Below are positions 10,815 through 23,932 of a DNA stretch of 64,000 nt, one piece after another. Position 1 is the first letter of the stretch. Each line of letters starts with the position of its first letter. Below the pieces are notes generated by a model. That model ran no database searches, had not been told where the DNA came from, and saw nothing but the letters and a program-made list of their open reading frames with translations. This DNA is from Mesocentrotus franciscanus (lineage: Eukaryota; Echinodermata; Echinoidea; Camarodonta; Strongylocentrotidae): assembly GCA_037976565.1 (NCBI GenBank), contig CP137667.1, positions 2,938,299-3,002,298 of the forward strand, read 5' to 3'. The position numbers were made by a program, and so were the translations under genes.

Positions 10815-13516
10815 CCAACTCTCTCTCGACGCATGCTTGAGGGCAGTCTTCATCGGAGAACAGACGAAGTTATGGGCTACAACGAACCCCGAACTCTGAA
10901 ACAAAAAAGGGCAACATGATCCAGGAGTTACATCCATAATAGTTCTCATTCTCTATTTCAATTTCATAAGACTGCACTTTGGTGATTTCAATGCAATTTT
11001 GAATTTGGTAAACATACTAATGGATCAAGTTTAGGGTAGGTTACAATTTTTATATAGCATCTTTAACACAAGAAGCTCATTGCGAGAGAAAAACAAAAAC
11101 TAAAAAACGAGCCTTACTGAGGGTGACTATATTTCCTCCCGTGAATACCACCTGTCGGATGCGAAATCGAGGGAATATGGTCACAAATTTGTTACAACAC
11201 ACCTACCTCACGATAGCTCCTACGTGTGCTTTTTTCCTCAATCAAACTAGGTTTGTATGAGTCTTTTTCTCGACCGGGTAAGCCATAGTAGTAGGGCTTA
11301 ACAAAAAATAGAAGCATGCAGAGTTCTATATCTATCTTAATATTCCTGAACTGGGTTAGCCATAGAAGTATGGTAAAGTAGAATCATAAAGAGTTCTAAT
11401 AAAGGTTTGTGTTTTAAAATATTCTTTAAAGCCTGTCTGCACTAGTTTGGCCAGGAGGGATTAAACCACCCTGCCTGGTCACTGACAGTTGGTTATCTCA
11501 TCAAATGCAATTAACATAAGAAAAAGGGGATCATGGGGGACCAACGGGTACCGCTTAGGCATTGTTTGCTATGTAGAGAGAATGCAAGTAGCTACAAGTA
11601 GTGCAGTGGGGCTTTAAAGGTTTCTTCCTACCTGTGTGATAGCCAAAGCACTAAAGATGTATCGTAAGACAGATGACGTAGTCCTGGTCAACAACAGTAG
11701 ACCACATGTCCAGCATAGGATCAAGACTATCAGACACAACATGTTACACTGAATCTCAGACCTATACGGGATGAGAAACATAGATTATTAATTATTTGAT
11801 TGAAATATTATTAATCCGCATACCTCTTAATCTACCTTGACACAGTGGACAAAAGAAGAACGATAAAGTGCCTGTTCTTCTTGTACATGGAGGGGGCGAA
11901 CTAAATAACTGTGACCCTCGGGTCTCTCCTCCATAATGATAAGCGTTAGTGAGCAAATTTCTAAAATAAACCTTTCATGAGGTTATTCTGATTTGGGTAG
12001 AAAGTTATAGGTTCGGGATTATCGAAATCTTAATACGTGACTTTCCGAGAAGGAATCTTATTGAAGGCATCAGTATATTATTTTCAAAAATACTCTTCTT
12101 AGGCAGGATGGGGCGTGTTGTTATGTCAACAGTTTTTTAAAATTAAAATGCCAGTAAGATATTCTTGATTACTATTCATGTACTTGTATACAAAATATAC
12201 AATATTGTTACCAAAGTGCACAGCTTACGTGAGACCACATTTTACTGAGAGTTCTAATAATGGATGTTGACGTAGCATTTTCTACCACTTTACCTTATTC
12301 CCTTTCTGTAAGGTTTTCTACTTAAATATCCCCTTGGAAATGTTTTTCTAGATCTCCGGAGATGTGGATGCAATCCAATCAATAAACAGATGTTCGTCTG
12401 CGGAGACAAAATATAATTTGAAATGTGAAATATAACGTTTGTTGACCTATATTATGGTTATCAATCGAAGCAATTAAGAAGATATGTACATTTGACAAGT
12501 AAATTTGACAAGTAAATATGCATTTGTAATCATACGTACTCTATCTCGATCATTTTTGACCAATAATTCTACTTATCTTTCACAAGACGTATATGGATAA
12601 AATGTCTTTAAAATGTTATATAGAAATCAATATTCCATTATATATTTTGATAAAAAGTTATATCAGATTAAATCAGTTATATAAGATATATATTCATAAA
12701 GATATTGTTGAAGGAGGAAATGACTGATTTAATACAAGAATATATCTTGATCGCATCTCAATTTAAATGTCAATAGATATAATCACATCAATGAAATGTA
12801 TCACAAAATGTATCGATTAATAACTGAAATGGTTTATTATTAGAGAACTCACCATAGCAACCAGGGCAGTAGCAACAATAGCTGATACTTGTGCGTTTTT
12901 TTGCAACCAACAGTGACTGAAAGGAAATAAAGTTAATCAGAACCCGACTTAACTCATGTCATCTACCTTCGAAAAGTTTTACATAATCTCAGTGCTATAG
13001 TCAAGTGGTACTCCTGATTGAAATTACTTCTCCATTGTATTAAGGAACAAGATGCTTTATTCAAAATATTTTTGTTTGGTTTCTCGCTTATCTTTAGTAC
13101 AACAATTTATAATTAATGTTTCGTCTTGGTTTTGTGCATTGCGATTTGTATCTATTTGCTCCAAACAAAGTGAAACTGCAAAAGTCATAGAGAGATTTAA
13201 GAAAAGCCATAATCTTTGATAAAGTTACGTAAAGAATTTCAAATCACTTTCATCTTGTTGGATTAATTGTGTGAAAATCGATGTGCACGCTGCATGAATC
13301 ACAGAATCTGTCTATGAGAGTTGAACTCACTGTGGTCACAATGTTACAACCCTGTTTTAATTATGTGTGGTATACTCTAATGGAGGGGAGGATCTTGAGA
13401 GGTATGGAGCTCATGGCGAAGGCTTGAAACCTAGTAGTGGAATGATATGATGTCTATATAGTCAATAGATATGGCACCTAGAAGGAGAGGTAGAGAGAGA
13501 GGAAGAGGAGGGGTAG

Positions 13517-13560
<44 letters not shown>

Positions 13561-13612
13561 GGTGTGAGAGTAAGAGACAGAATGATGAGAGAGTGAGAGA
13601 TGGGGGAAGTAG

Positions 13613-13668
<56 letters not shown>

Positions 13669-16300
13669 AGAGAGAGAGAAGAGAGAGATAGAGGAAGGAA
13701 GGAAGAGAGGAGAGAGAGAGGGATGAGTGTGTGTGTGTGTGTGGGGGGGGGGATGTATTCATACAGGGTTATGTTCTGAGCAGCTAACCCTAAAAAAACT
13801 ACTCACCCATTCGCTCCACCAAAGTCATCAATCCAGAATGCCAGGGTCACACCGATTGGTAAGAGGGGAGAGACTGGTTTACAGAACAATCATGGAATAA
13901 GGTGAAAATTAGACATAGATCGAGTCACTTGTTACATAATTTCAGTTGTTGATATCTGATATCTCTATTATGTAAAAAGGTATATTGATCTGGCTGCATT
14001 ATTTGGTGACTGTGCAGTACTAAATGTAACACTCTTTAACACGATTACTCACTAAACTTTTAACCTCTATACAATGAAAGAATGGTAAGAAAAAAGAAGG
14101 AGACAAGCATGAATGTAATTTTTTGAGGCTTTTTTGGTGGTGTTTCTGTGGTCTTGATATGAAAGTGCATGTATATATTTGCATTAACAGGAAGAAACTA
14201 TATTTTAACCATTCTAAACTATGGTATATTTGTTTTCTTTACATATAGTTGTATACTACATCCACTCATCTTTGAAAATACAAGCATGAATATATTTTTG
14301 TTGCTATTGCTGCTGTTTTTTGTGAGTATTGCAGTCTTAGAATATGAAATTGCTGCACGTATTTGCTATATTATCCCCATTCCAAATAATGCTATTTGTA
14401 ATAGGCCTACATCACCTAAGCTTAATCTGTGATTCAACTACACTAAAATTGTGCCATTTCGAGAAGCATCAGCAAAGTCTGTTATCAATAGTTTCCTATG
14501 TTCAAAAGTTCTGTTATGTACACGTTATCAAGTTGAGTTATATTCTCTTTAGAGTGATCTATCTCCTGCGTGACTGTAAGCGTCTTCGCACCGCCGAAGA
14601 TCACTTCGCACGGGCGAACTCACACGTAGTCGCACTTGGTACACAACCTCGTGAATTAATACCAGGTATATATCAAATGTAAAGTTAAACAAGTTTCATA
14701 AAACTTACTCCATCCAATTATTTGCCAAAGCCAATAACGCACTGCATGCTGGCCTCCTCTTGTGGATAACTTCACACATAGATAGATTGCGCCCTCTACG
14801 TTCTTGAAGAATTGGCAGATGATACCGTAGTATGTCAGACCAGCCAATACTTTGCATGTTACCTTAAAAAGAGAATAAATTCAGTGATACCATTTTCCAT
14901 TCACCATGAGAAGAGCCCCGTAAAGTCGTCTAAAATGATTCGTGGGAAATCCATTTGTACTACCATTTTGGAACATTAGTAACTCGCTTACATTTTTTAG
15001 ATGAACCTTTCGAATGTTTTGTTGAAGATGTCACACTTTCTGACTGAATGTGGAAAATATTATTTTTACATAAAATTAAAATCACCTATGCAGTACTTTT
15101 CTTCATTACTTTTGTAATGGTACCTCCTAGATAAAAAAAATCTGACAGTTACATCGTTGTTTCTTCACTAATAAAAACAATTGGGGATAAGTCGAATATG
15201 GGGACTACGTATTTATAAGTTGATTGACGTGAAAAAACGCGTTTCTGAAATGCAAAGAAGACAACAACCAACTTGGTTTGACTTAATAAAGTAATAGTAG
15301 AAACTTTGGTTGTGACAGGCCAACTTTCTAATGGAGATTAGGAGCCATCTTACTTACCCCAGTAAAGATCTTTATCGACGGTACGATAACAGATGTAAAA
15401 GCTACGATACTCGCTACGTCTTGAGATACATGAGCACAAATTATCCCACCATCAATGTATCTAAAAAGATTAAAGAAATAACATAAAACTATCATAATAT
15501 CATAATGTATTAAATTGTACAGGTTATATCATTATGCATGGAGCTGAGCATCATTCGGTTCATGGGTTATTCAGAACAGGAAAAGTGGTATTGATACTAC
15601 TTTGAGCTTTGGTGAGCACTGACAAAACTGACAAATACATAAGTGGGTCATATCAAGTTGATAAAAGTTATGATCTTCGTTTGATAATGCATGTCTTGTC
15701 TATGTAAATTTGTGTTCATTCTGAAACGACACAAGACTGACATAATTAATCATCCATATTGTTAGTTTTCGATATGACAATATTTCCTTGATCTTTGGGG
15801 TTAAGATTACGTCATATAAGCAAGTCAAGACGTTGTTATAAGTACATACTACATGTACAAAGTCTCATCCTAAGTCGTTTTAAGAATAGCATTATGAATA
15901 CGAAAATTCCACATTAATCCAGTATCCAAACGTGTATTAAAATGATTTTGCTTTAGTCCACCTATTCAGGAGGCACCGCAACGATTGGGAGGGGGGGCAC
16001 CAGCCGTCCTCGGAAAATAAAATGCGAATGTACAAAGCTACTGGTTGGGGCGCTAGAGCAAGGTAGTCCGGGTGTTTTATTTTTCGTCGTTTCCCCTTTC
16101 TCTTCCCCTTTCCCTTTTTTAAATCTTTTTATTTTGTCATCACTCGATGAGGGATGGATGCACGTGCTCCTGTGCCCCCTGTAGCTACGCCACTGTCCTC
16201 ACCTGAATACAAAATGCAGTAGGATATCTAAGATGAGTATCAAGCATGCTACCCCTGTCAAGACAACATGTATAACGTCAATAGTAAATGAGGATGTGTC
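10815..16300 (-). CDS. Adhesion GPCR, seven-transmembrane region (8 exons)
   Basis: Exons on the minus strand: 16300-16203 (TM1), 15460-15358 (TM2), 14862-14709 (TM3 into TM4), 13873-13807 (TM4 and loop 2), 12916-12853 (start of TM5), 12397-12294 (end of TM5 and a basic third intracellular loop), 11761-11632 (TM6 into TM7) and 10895-10815 (TM7 end). All phases agree. Class-B/adhesion hallmarks are the TM3 segment with KNVEGAIYLCVKL, WLWQIIGWISPLLPIG (TM4), HCWLQ in extracellular loop 2, a TM5 Asn (TNICLLIG), CWTCGLLLL (TM6, in place of the usual GLTW-G) and YIFSALAITQSSGF (TM7, in place of F-x-x-x-N-x-x-Q-G-F). The 104-nt exon at 12294-12397 is too short for ORF finders. It has a good TTTTGTCTCCGCAG acceptor and restores the missing half of TM5. 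Residues about 1606-1872 of the reconstruction. Confidence 0.88.
13480..13755. repeat. GA-rich, AT and GT microsatellites
   Basis: Contains (TA)9-10, several hundred bases of GAGA with variants, then (GT)n and a G run. It lies in the intron before the TM4 exon. The long Ser/Leu ORF on the opposite strand is only the translation of this repeat. Confidence 0.95.
15950..16200. repeat. Possible degraded hAT-like MITE
   Basis: The right end reads CCCTGTAGCTACGCCACTG. This resembles the CAGTGGCG-type ends of hAT-like MITEs, including the copy at 27592-27870. A matching left end is not clear. It lies in the intron between the TM2 and TM1 exons. Confidence 0.3.
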
Positions 16301-16723
16301 CTGTAGAATAAGCAAACAGAAGAAGAACAAAATATGGGAAATTTTAGTCTTCTCTCAACATTACTTTCTATTTTAACCTCTTATCTCACTGAGAAAAATA
16401 AGCAGCGGAAAAAGAAGACAAAATACTAATCATTAGAAACGGTTTATTTTTACAATTATGCGATTTTTGGCCGCTTCTGAAATACATGTATACGTATCAG
16501 GCATATACTCCCTCACTTCTGACCAGTACAATTGATTAAAAATGTGTTGGATAATATTTGTCCACTGGGAGAATTTCTTGCTTTATACTGATAATGAATG
16601 ACGAACTTGTTTTTGTTCAATGTTATCATCAGAATATCATGCCTATGGTGCTTGTTGGTTGAGGTCGAAGTTGGTCTGACAACTATAATGGTATCGATTT
16701 AATGGATTTCATCAACATCCTAC

Positions 16724-16835
16724 CTGATCGATTTCTAGTAGTGCGAATGTTGTCATGTGGTTGCAGCAACATGTTGTGGAGTGGTTTGTCTTTGTTTCCA
16801 GCCAACAACCATCCGTTGACCATTCCGACTCACCC
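16724..16835 (-). CDS. Adhesion GPCR, GPS exon (autoproteolysis site and tethered agonist)
   Basis: A 112-nt exon encoding GESEWSTDGC, a short linker, then NHSTTCCCNHMTTFALLEID. This is a canonical GPCR proteolysis site: the W and the Cys residues of the motif are present. The cleavage triad reads His-Met-Thr, with cleavage expected between Met and Thr. The new N-terminus TTFALLEID is a good tethered agonist (Stachel) by family comparison. The donor is CAG|GTAGG at 16724. The same exon begins in contig B at 40129 but is cut by the gap after 21 bases. Confidence 0.93.
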
Positions 16836-17404
16836 CTGGTCAAACAATGAAAAGGATATAGGCTTACACATTCAAGTTCAATTTTATTTAATTTCAGTAA
16901 AAGCATATTCACATATAAATGAGAAATACAGCACAGATGCAAATCATTACACATGGAACCAAGGGTACCATAAAAGACCAAGGCGGTCTTGTAGAGAAAG
17001 TCTTATGAAATTTTTGTTGTTGAAAGTTCTCGAAAGCAAGAGGACAATATATTTAATAATTTATTTACACATTATTACATACCACTTTTACCAATGAGAT
17101 TTTGTAATCATTCTTTGAATTCAAGAGTGTTCTCTCATTTATTCTGGCATGTGATTGCCATCAAACTGTTAATATCATATATAAACTCGTAACAAGAAGG
17201 AATAAAGCCATTCACTCATATCTCATCTTATTTGTTTGAACGACACATACAATAGTAATGTATTTCTCCTTTAAAATTCGGTCACAAATCCGACAGTTGA
17301 AAGAGACCTTAAGAATTATGTTTCGTTCTATGTCAACCGCAGTGGAAATGGGCATAAATCCCAGCAGATGCTATATCTTTAGCAGGTTTGTGGGGTTTAC
17401 TTAC

Positions 17405-20400
17405 GTAGTTGATCTCGTGATGAATGCACATTGCCAGCTTGTGTTCTGATCCTACAAACAAAGTAAAGAACAATTCATCATAACCGAACATAACTAAGAT
17501 CTGAACGTCACTTTCGAAAAGAAATGCAGATAAGATAAATAAGATATGGCATGGATCAGTCAGGTATCAATATGTATGAATAATTACAATCATTTGTTCT
17601 GTATGTTTTCTTCTCTCATGCAAATTATACCATGTTCTGTAATAACTTGAGTATGAACCACTTACCAATGTTTTCAGTCGGAAAACATAACGCTACGGTG
17701 CTTTTCGTTCTTAGCGCTCCTTGCTATCTGATTTCATTATCAATTTTGTTTGAATTTTGTTCTACCTAAATTAAAATGGCAATGAACTTGCTAAGAATGA
17801 TTAATTTATGATTCATTACCTGTAGTACACTTGTGAAGGACATACAGAATGGTGATGTGAACTGGTTGTTATGGTTGCTTGTCGTCTGATGGATGGTTGA
17901 TGCTGTAACTATTGTTGGGTATACTTGTGATACGCTGAAATTAAATGATACGAAAATACAGTTAGCAACTGAATTATTCATACCCCTTGTAAATTTGATG
18001 TTTTTGTGTTTTTCGTAACTCAAGAATGAAAGGTGGACTGGTTGAATTAGAGCCTTTGTTGAATACTTTTAGATGTAAGCTTTATTGTGTCACATTCTCT
18101 AAAACTTGAATCGGACAAAAAAAATATATTTTTCACAAACTTACAAAACGTGGTAAGGGTTTGAATAAGTTAATGGTTAACTGGATGTATATTCATTAGA
18201 CGTGGTCTGATTAAACAGACAATTGAATAACGGTTTAAAATGAACTTCATTAATTTATGAGGCTTTTCTGTCTTGCCTAAATTATATGTTCTAAAATATT
18301 CATTCATTGCACAAACCCAAAATTAATGCACGTGCTGTATGAGAAGTCGGGGCCAAGAATATATCTATCACATCTATGATTAACATTGCATCATTTGTCC
18401 AAGTCTGAATTGTCGACCTTTTCTACTTTTCAATAATTTCATATGATTTTCATCATTTACTAGATAAGATAAACAGTCCTTCTTCTGTTATTATCGAGGA
18501 CTGATATAACTCCACCGGCACTACTCAACAAAATGTACATTAATATAAACAATCTATGCATCTGATGATGTTAATGCTAACTATTTTTTGTTTAATTGTG
18601 CAAAACTAATAAAAGCGTAAAAGAACATACCTTTGATCTGATCCTGTTCTTATCCTTTTCACCAACGAAGCAATGGTCGGGTAGAAAGCTATTACCGACG
18701 TCACTGAGGAGTAGAAATATAGATAGGAAATCTAGTGAACAATTAGTGTCTTGAAATTTATGGGAAATCCTACATCTTGATTCCAACCACTAAACATTTT
18801 TTCGACTTCTCCTAATCCTAAATACTTGGAATACACGATTCTAAAATAGGTTGGAATTGCGTTTAAACTCAACTTTTATGACAGAGACTGCAGGAAAGAA
18901 AACAAATATGCTGCTCTCTTGTGATCACCACATTTAAACCTTAACCCCCACCCCCACACACATACACGCACAAACACATACACACACATACACACGCATG
19001 GGAATCTTATATACCTGTGTCATTGAGCATGCCGTTGAGGGTATAGAAGTCAGACTTGACAACTATTTCTGCATCTCCTCCGGAGTATATACCGCCCTCA
19101 TATGACTCCGTCTTGAATTGCATCTTCCTGAAAACTGAGATTAGATTCATGAAATGAAAACATAAGAAGACTGTATGTCATGTTTAGTTACATGGCGTGA
19201 TTCATGTGGGAAAACGAAAGATTTGATTTCCTATGTTTGTATTTACGCAAAAGAAACAGTATTCATATATATATAAAGTGAGCAAAGCAGCGTCAGCATC
19301 CTGGTTTCGTTATTTTGAAGAGGAGCGGGCAAATTAATACCTTATTTGAACAGATTATTATTTAATTATTAATTATTAAGTTTTTATGCGTCACCTGTGC
19401 AAGGGAGGAATCTGAACTGAATCACTGTAACCCTCGGGTCTCTCCTCCCGGTATAACTGATTGGGGGTGTGCACTAGATCGGGGTTTCCCCTACTCTTAT
19501 ATGAATTGTGCAGTGGGTTCTTAACGTGCAAAGGTGGTGACTCTCCTCTACACGGGACCTCCATTTAACATCCTATCCGAGGGAATTTTGCAGCAAATAT
19601 GGTCAAAGGGCCTGAATCTTTACAATCGCAGAAATATAATGATGATGATAATGTTATCGATGATAACAATATTCATTATTTTAATTAAAATCTAACGATG
19701 ATGATATATCTGGACCTCATCTAATAAAGACTTGCGATTGATGCGAATCGATCGCAACATGAAATTGATAGCAACTCCATCTCTTAAGTACACAGTTGGA
19801 ATTAATTTTAAGTTGCGATTGGTTTTAATCAATTGCAACTCTTTATAATACAGGGCCCCGATAACAGAATACCTATGTTTTGGTAGACTCCTTCGAATGT
19901 CTTCATACCGCTTGTTGGATTCAAGCTTAGATGGCATTCGTTGCCAGATGTCCTCGCTGCAAATGTATCTACGGCTTCGATCAGCTTCACAACCTCTTCT
20001 CCAGCCTGAAAAATAAATCAAATTATAAACAAATATTGAATAAATGAACCATCAACTTTTAGCCATCTCAGACCAGAAGGCACTGAACAGCTAGCGTTAT
20101 TTTTAGACACTAACAGATGGGTGAAATAATAAAATAGAACCCTCAAGCCATGCACGTTTTCCTTCATTCATTACAAGATCTACCGGCTCTTGATGAGGCT
20201 GTTTATGCACCTATCATACTCAGCTTGACATCTTCGTATGATAGATGCATACAGCCTCAACTAGAATACGGTAGGATAGTTTTCACGAACATTCATGGTA
20301 ACAAATATTTGCATTAAATATATATTTATTCAATTCGTAAAAACAACTTTGATTGTAGAATCTCACCAAAATTTTCCCGTACAGCATGGGATGAAGACTT

Positions 20401-22515
20401 TATAAAAAACAAAAATGTAAATGATGTTGCCATGTATTTAGATTCTCTTTTATGTTGTTATTTAAAAAAAAAAATTATATTAAGAATGTATTTCATTATC
20501 ATCAAAACAAAAGCATTTTCCCTTCAGTTCATAATTCATATCTTTCTTTATAATTTTAAAGTGCCTACCGTTATGACCATTTTTATTTCATATCTAATTA
20601 ATATGTGAAATATCTTACTCCTGCTATATGACTCCGTTTCTCGACGTTTTCCTTGAGAAGAAGAGCATCAGCTGCTTGTAGGAAAAGCTGGTCAGATTGA
20701 GATGTAAGAAGGAACAAGGAAGAACAGATACAGCATTACAAAGTAAACGTAATAGAGACACAATATCCAGAATAAATCACAATGCCCTATAATGAAAATA
20801 TGTTACATTCGTGTTATCGATATATTTTTCCCGACTTACAAATACAGATTTGCAACAGAGTATTTTATTTTGTTGGGAATATGCGTAATTTCTTTTCTGT
20901 ATGATCATTCGTGTTTTATTGTACCTGTGTAAAGGGAAGGATTTATGTGTGTTTAATTTATAAACGAAAAAAGATGGAACAATTTTCTTTATGATGTCTC
21001 TGTTGAATACGTCAAAATAAACATTGCATTTTAAATTTGATAGCGAACCGTCGTTTTTTAAATAGTTGTGATGCCATTCTAACGTCATGTGAAGAAAACT
21101 GTATGCTTTTATGATGTTTGGAACTAAGGAGTTCATGACTAAATTTCCAAATGTGAATTTTTTCGATGTTCTACATGCTTACATTTCCGTATTCAAGCTG
21201 GTATTCAAGCACGCATTCATCCACTCTACTCGGTAGCTGTGATATAATCTGCATGGCTTCTACGTATGCAGGCAACAGGTCAGTCCCTTCAGTGACGTCA
21301 TAATGGGAGCTGAGCTCCTCGGCAGAGCGCGATAGGCGATAGGCTAATCGTGGTAGATCACGTGGTTCAATGGTCGGCTGATACGAAACTGATATCAACT
21401 GAAGAAGTAAAGGTAGTACAAAGAAGTGGTAACAAAGGGACTCTCTGACAAACTCCCCTGCACCATTACTGACCGGAAGATACATTATGATTCATGCATT
21501 AACTGGTCAGGCCTAAGGTACAATGCCAGACCGACTCTAGAACGATTCCAAACCGGTCTGTTATTGACCATTCGCGAAAATATGATTTTATGTTGGGCAT
21601 TTTTGGTCTGATAATGGTCTCGTTGGTGTGACTGAGAGTAATTTTCTATTTTCTTTGTAAATTGTATGCGATAAATTTCAAGATAACGAGGAAAAAGTAA
21701 GCATTTAATAATATCTTTCTCTTCAAAAAGAAATGTGTAGGTGGGTATTGAACACCATGAACATATCCATGCTAGCCGTTGTAGTTGCGACTGTAGCAGA
21801 AGTATCCAACCCGTCCCACCTGTGAGAATCCCCGGATCAGATTTTGCATTGGTCCTAAGGTATATTAATTGCTCCCACTCTTTATAGATTTTTACCGATT
21901 GTTCATCAACCCTCCTTGGTTTCACTTCTTGCCTGTTTTAGTCTAACGTCGTTGGATTTCATCATGGAAAATAGACATTTTCTTTTATACTGTAAATAAT
22001 TTCAAATTTAAATAGTGCACACCAATTCTACTCGATAAATAGAGTAATGATCTAATTTTGATTATTACTCTATTTATCGAGTAAATTTTCACTTATATTG
22101 TATCATTATGTGAGAGAGGATGTCGTTTAAGACACATTTCTGCAAGGATTTTTCAAAACAAATGTGTTTGAAGTCGAACATTGATAACAAAATACAAAAT
22201 TGCAGAAAAACCCAAATGAGGTATTCTTTTATCAATATTTGTCTTCAAACACTTTTTTTTTTGGGGGGGGGGATCTTTGCAGAAGTGTGTCTTAATGTTA
22301 TCCTCTTTCACATTATGATACAATTTAAGTGAAATTTTGCTATCAAATTTGTTGGCGACTTTGTGGCTCCCAACACTTTAGAGGGGCTTTAATCTTCTTT
22401 GTCGATATAAATGTACTTACGTCATCAAGTTGCTGCCCTATTGGAGGTATCGAGCACGCTTTAATGTCTGGTTCAGCCCATATACGAGACGATAAACACA
22501 GTCGTGTTATTATCT
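17405..22515 (-). CDS. Adhesion GPCR, HRM second half and GAIN domain (contig A copy, 8 exons)
   Basis: Minus-strand exons: 22515-22421 (second half of HRM, RLCLSSRIWAEPDIKACSIP), 21398-21183, 20687-20619, 20005-19873, 19134-19015, 18703-18631, 17934-17820 and 17451-17405. They read in one frame into the GPS exon. The seven GAIN exons are mainly helical in subdomain A (SRSAEELSSHYDV, ADALLLKENVEKRSH). Beta strands of subdomain B follow, ending in the conserved NTSWQCAF strand just before the GPS. GAIN is the fold that carries out self-cleavage at the GPS. The 19134 acceptor (CTCAG, not the nearer TTTTCAG) is chosen because only it keeps phase. This copy connects directly to the 7TM exons and so is the functional junction on this side. 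Confidence 0.88.
19370..19600. repeat. Dispersed repeat in receptor intron
   Basis: A segment including ACCCTCGGGTCTCTCCTCC and GTGACTCTCCTCTACACGG. It recurs inverted at about 37370-37590, and a shortened relative (GTGACCCTCGGGTCTCTCCT) lies near 11910-11930. The family is not identified. Confidence 0.5.
19700..19865. repeat. Dispersed repeat with internal ATCAATCGCAACT motifs
   Basis: Several TTGCGATTG/CAATCGCAA inverted motifs, ending in a CAGGGCCCCG edge. The mirrored copy lies at 37100-37265, and a related copy is at about 55150-55290 in contig C, ending GGGGCCCGGG. The family is not identified. It directly abuts exon 20005-19873. Confidence 0.5.
22029..22338. mobile_element. Palindromic MITE plus adjacent hairpin (contig A copy)
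   Basis: 22087-22338 is a foldback whose ends pair through TTTCACTTA-ATTGTATCAT and CTTAAGACACA-TTCTGCA over about 70 bases per arm. Next to it, 22029-22083 is a perfect-looking hairpin with arms TACTCGATAAATAGAGTAAT. The contig B copies are at 34622-34873 and 34884-34938. Contig A lacks about 12 bases between the two elements that are present in B, one of the allelic differences. Confidence 0.7.
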
Positions 22516-23932
22516 CTGTAAAAAGATGGGAATATACAAGCAAGTTATGATTTTTGTTTTAAAACGTATTCCAGAATGATGGTAGGAAAAAAAGGAATAA
22601 CTTTGGGCCATGAAAGCACACTAGGACAATGAAAGTTTTAAAAAATGAACATTACGCTAGGCATACACAAATTCTCATTAATTAGTTTGATCTTCAGGTA
22701 GAGGTGAATTACTGTCCGTCTATCATATCATACCCAATTTGAATAGAGCAATTGAAAATGTGAAAGTTACGTCACGTTAAAGGTCGGGTGAAATCCAAAT
22801 ATAAGTTGATTCCTGTTGATGTTCAGGCCTGCTAAGCTACACCCTTAAAATATGCTCCATATCTCATTCCCTAAATGATATGTCAATCATTAGTGAGCTA
22901 ACAAGAGACAGTGGTATGTAACTTCCCAGCTTAGCACATGCTCACAAAAGAATGGCATGCTTTCATACAATAACTCCACATTACCTCCACATTATCTTTC
23001 TTTTCCTAGTGATGCTACAGCACGTCTGACTTGAATGAGTTGTATGTAGCCCTGCACATCAACAGGAATCAACGTATATTTAGATTTCACCCAACCTTTA
23101 ATGAAATGATGCCCGGCTGCTATTTCAATCAAATATCTACACAGGATATAGAGATTTGAAACCACAGACGTCTGTTTCCGCGACAACTTCCATTCTTTCC
23201 AGATAATTTGCCATAATTTTATGTAGATATTTTTTGTACTTGGTCAGAACTAAGATTCATTTATATGTTTAAAGTGAGAAATATTCCAAATAAAATTATT
23301 TGGAAAAAATAGTAACATTACCTTTAAAGGGACTGGGTATCTTTATCTCAGATTCTAAACAAAATCCTGGATTTAGCTCATGCTGCAATCATAATTATAA
23401 ACCTTTAGGTCAGCCAGGAATCCCATGACGTTTACAAACAAGATATTAATGATTGGAATTCGAAATGTCAAAAACCGTTTTCCCAACGGTTTTATAACAC
23501 TACAGCCTATTGGGGGGAATGAGTATGGTGAAACCGGTCACTCAAAGACTTTTACTTTTTTGAGGCACTTCATGATCATTTTGAAGCGCAATTTTTTTAG
23601 GGCTTCAATATTAGACCATATCACATACGCTGATAACGCGTAGAGCCCTGCATTTCAGATTTGGCATTGTTAAACAATGCCTTTAAGAAAAAATATTGTT
23701 TTATCGAGAACGGCAAGATGCCGGTTGATTGAAAATTCATAATTTGACTAAAAAAGTGAAAGCACAACAGCTCTCATTTGATTTTAAATATACAAAATTA
23801 AAGAAAGCATTTCCGCAGTGTTGGTTAAATAGATTAAGTTATGTCAATAATTTTGAACATGAATGTGATATTTCGAATCTTATAGAAATAGAAACAGGGG
23901 ATAAAGTGAATGTTTTGTTAATGAAAGTGAAA

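Larger units (their letters stand above)
16816..23932. repeat. Left arm of 7.1 kb inverted duplication (end of contig A)
   Basis: Every exon and intron element here recurs inverted at 33026-40149 with only scattered substitutions and small indels. Plus coordinate and mirrored coordinate sum to about 56,946-56,972 throughout. The block ends at the N run (23932). I read it as one locus sequenced in two contigs, probably two haplotypes. Confidence 0.95.

Noticed and set aside
21400..21660. Possible transposon with AGACCG-type repeats
   Set aside because: Some inverted GACCGGTC-like matches and a resemblance to 41515-41600 and 45995-46015, but ends could not be defined, so no element is called.
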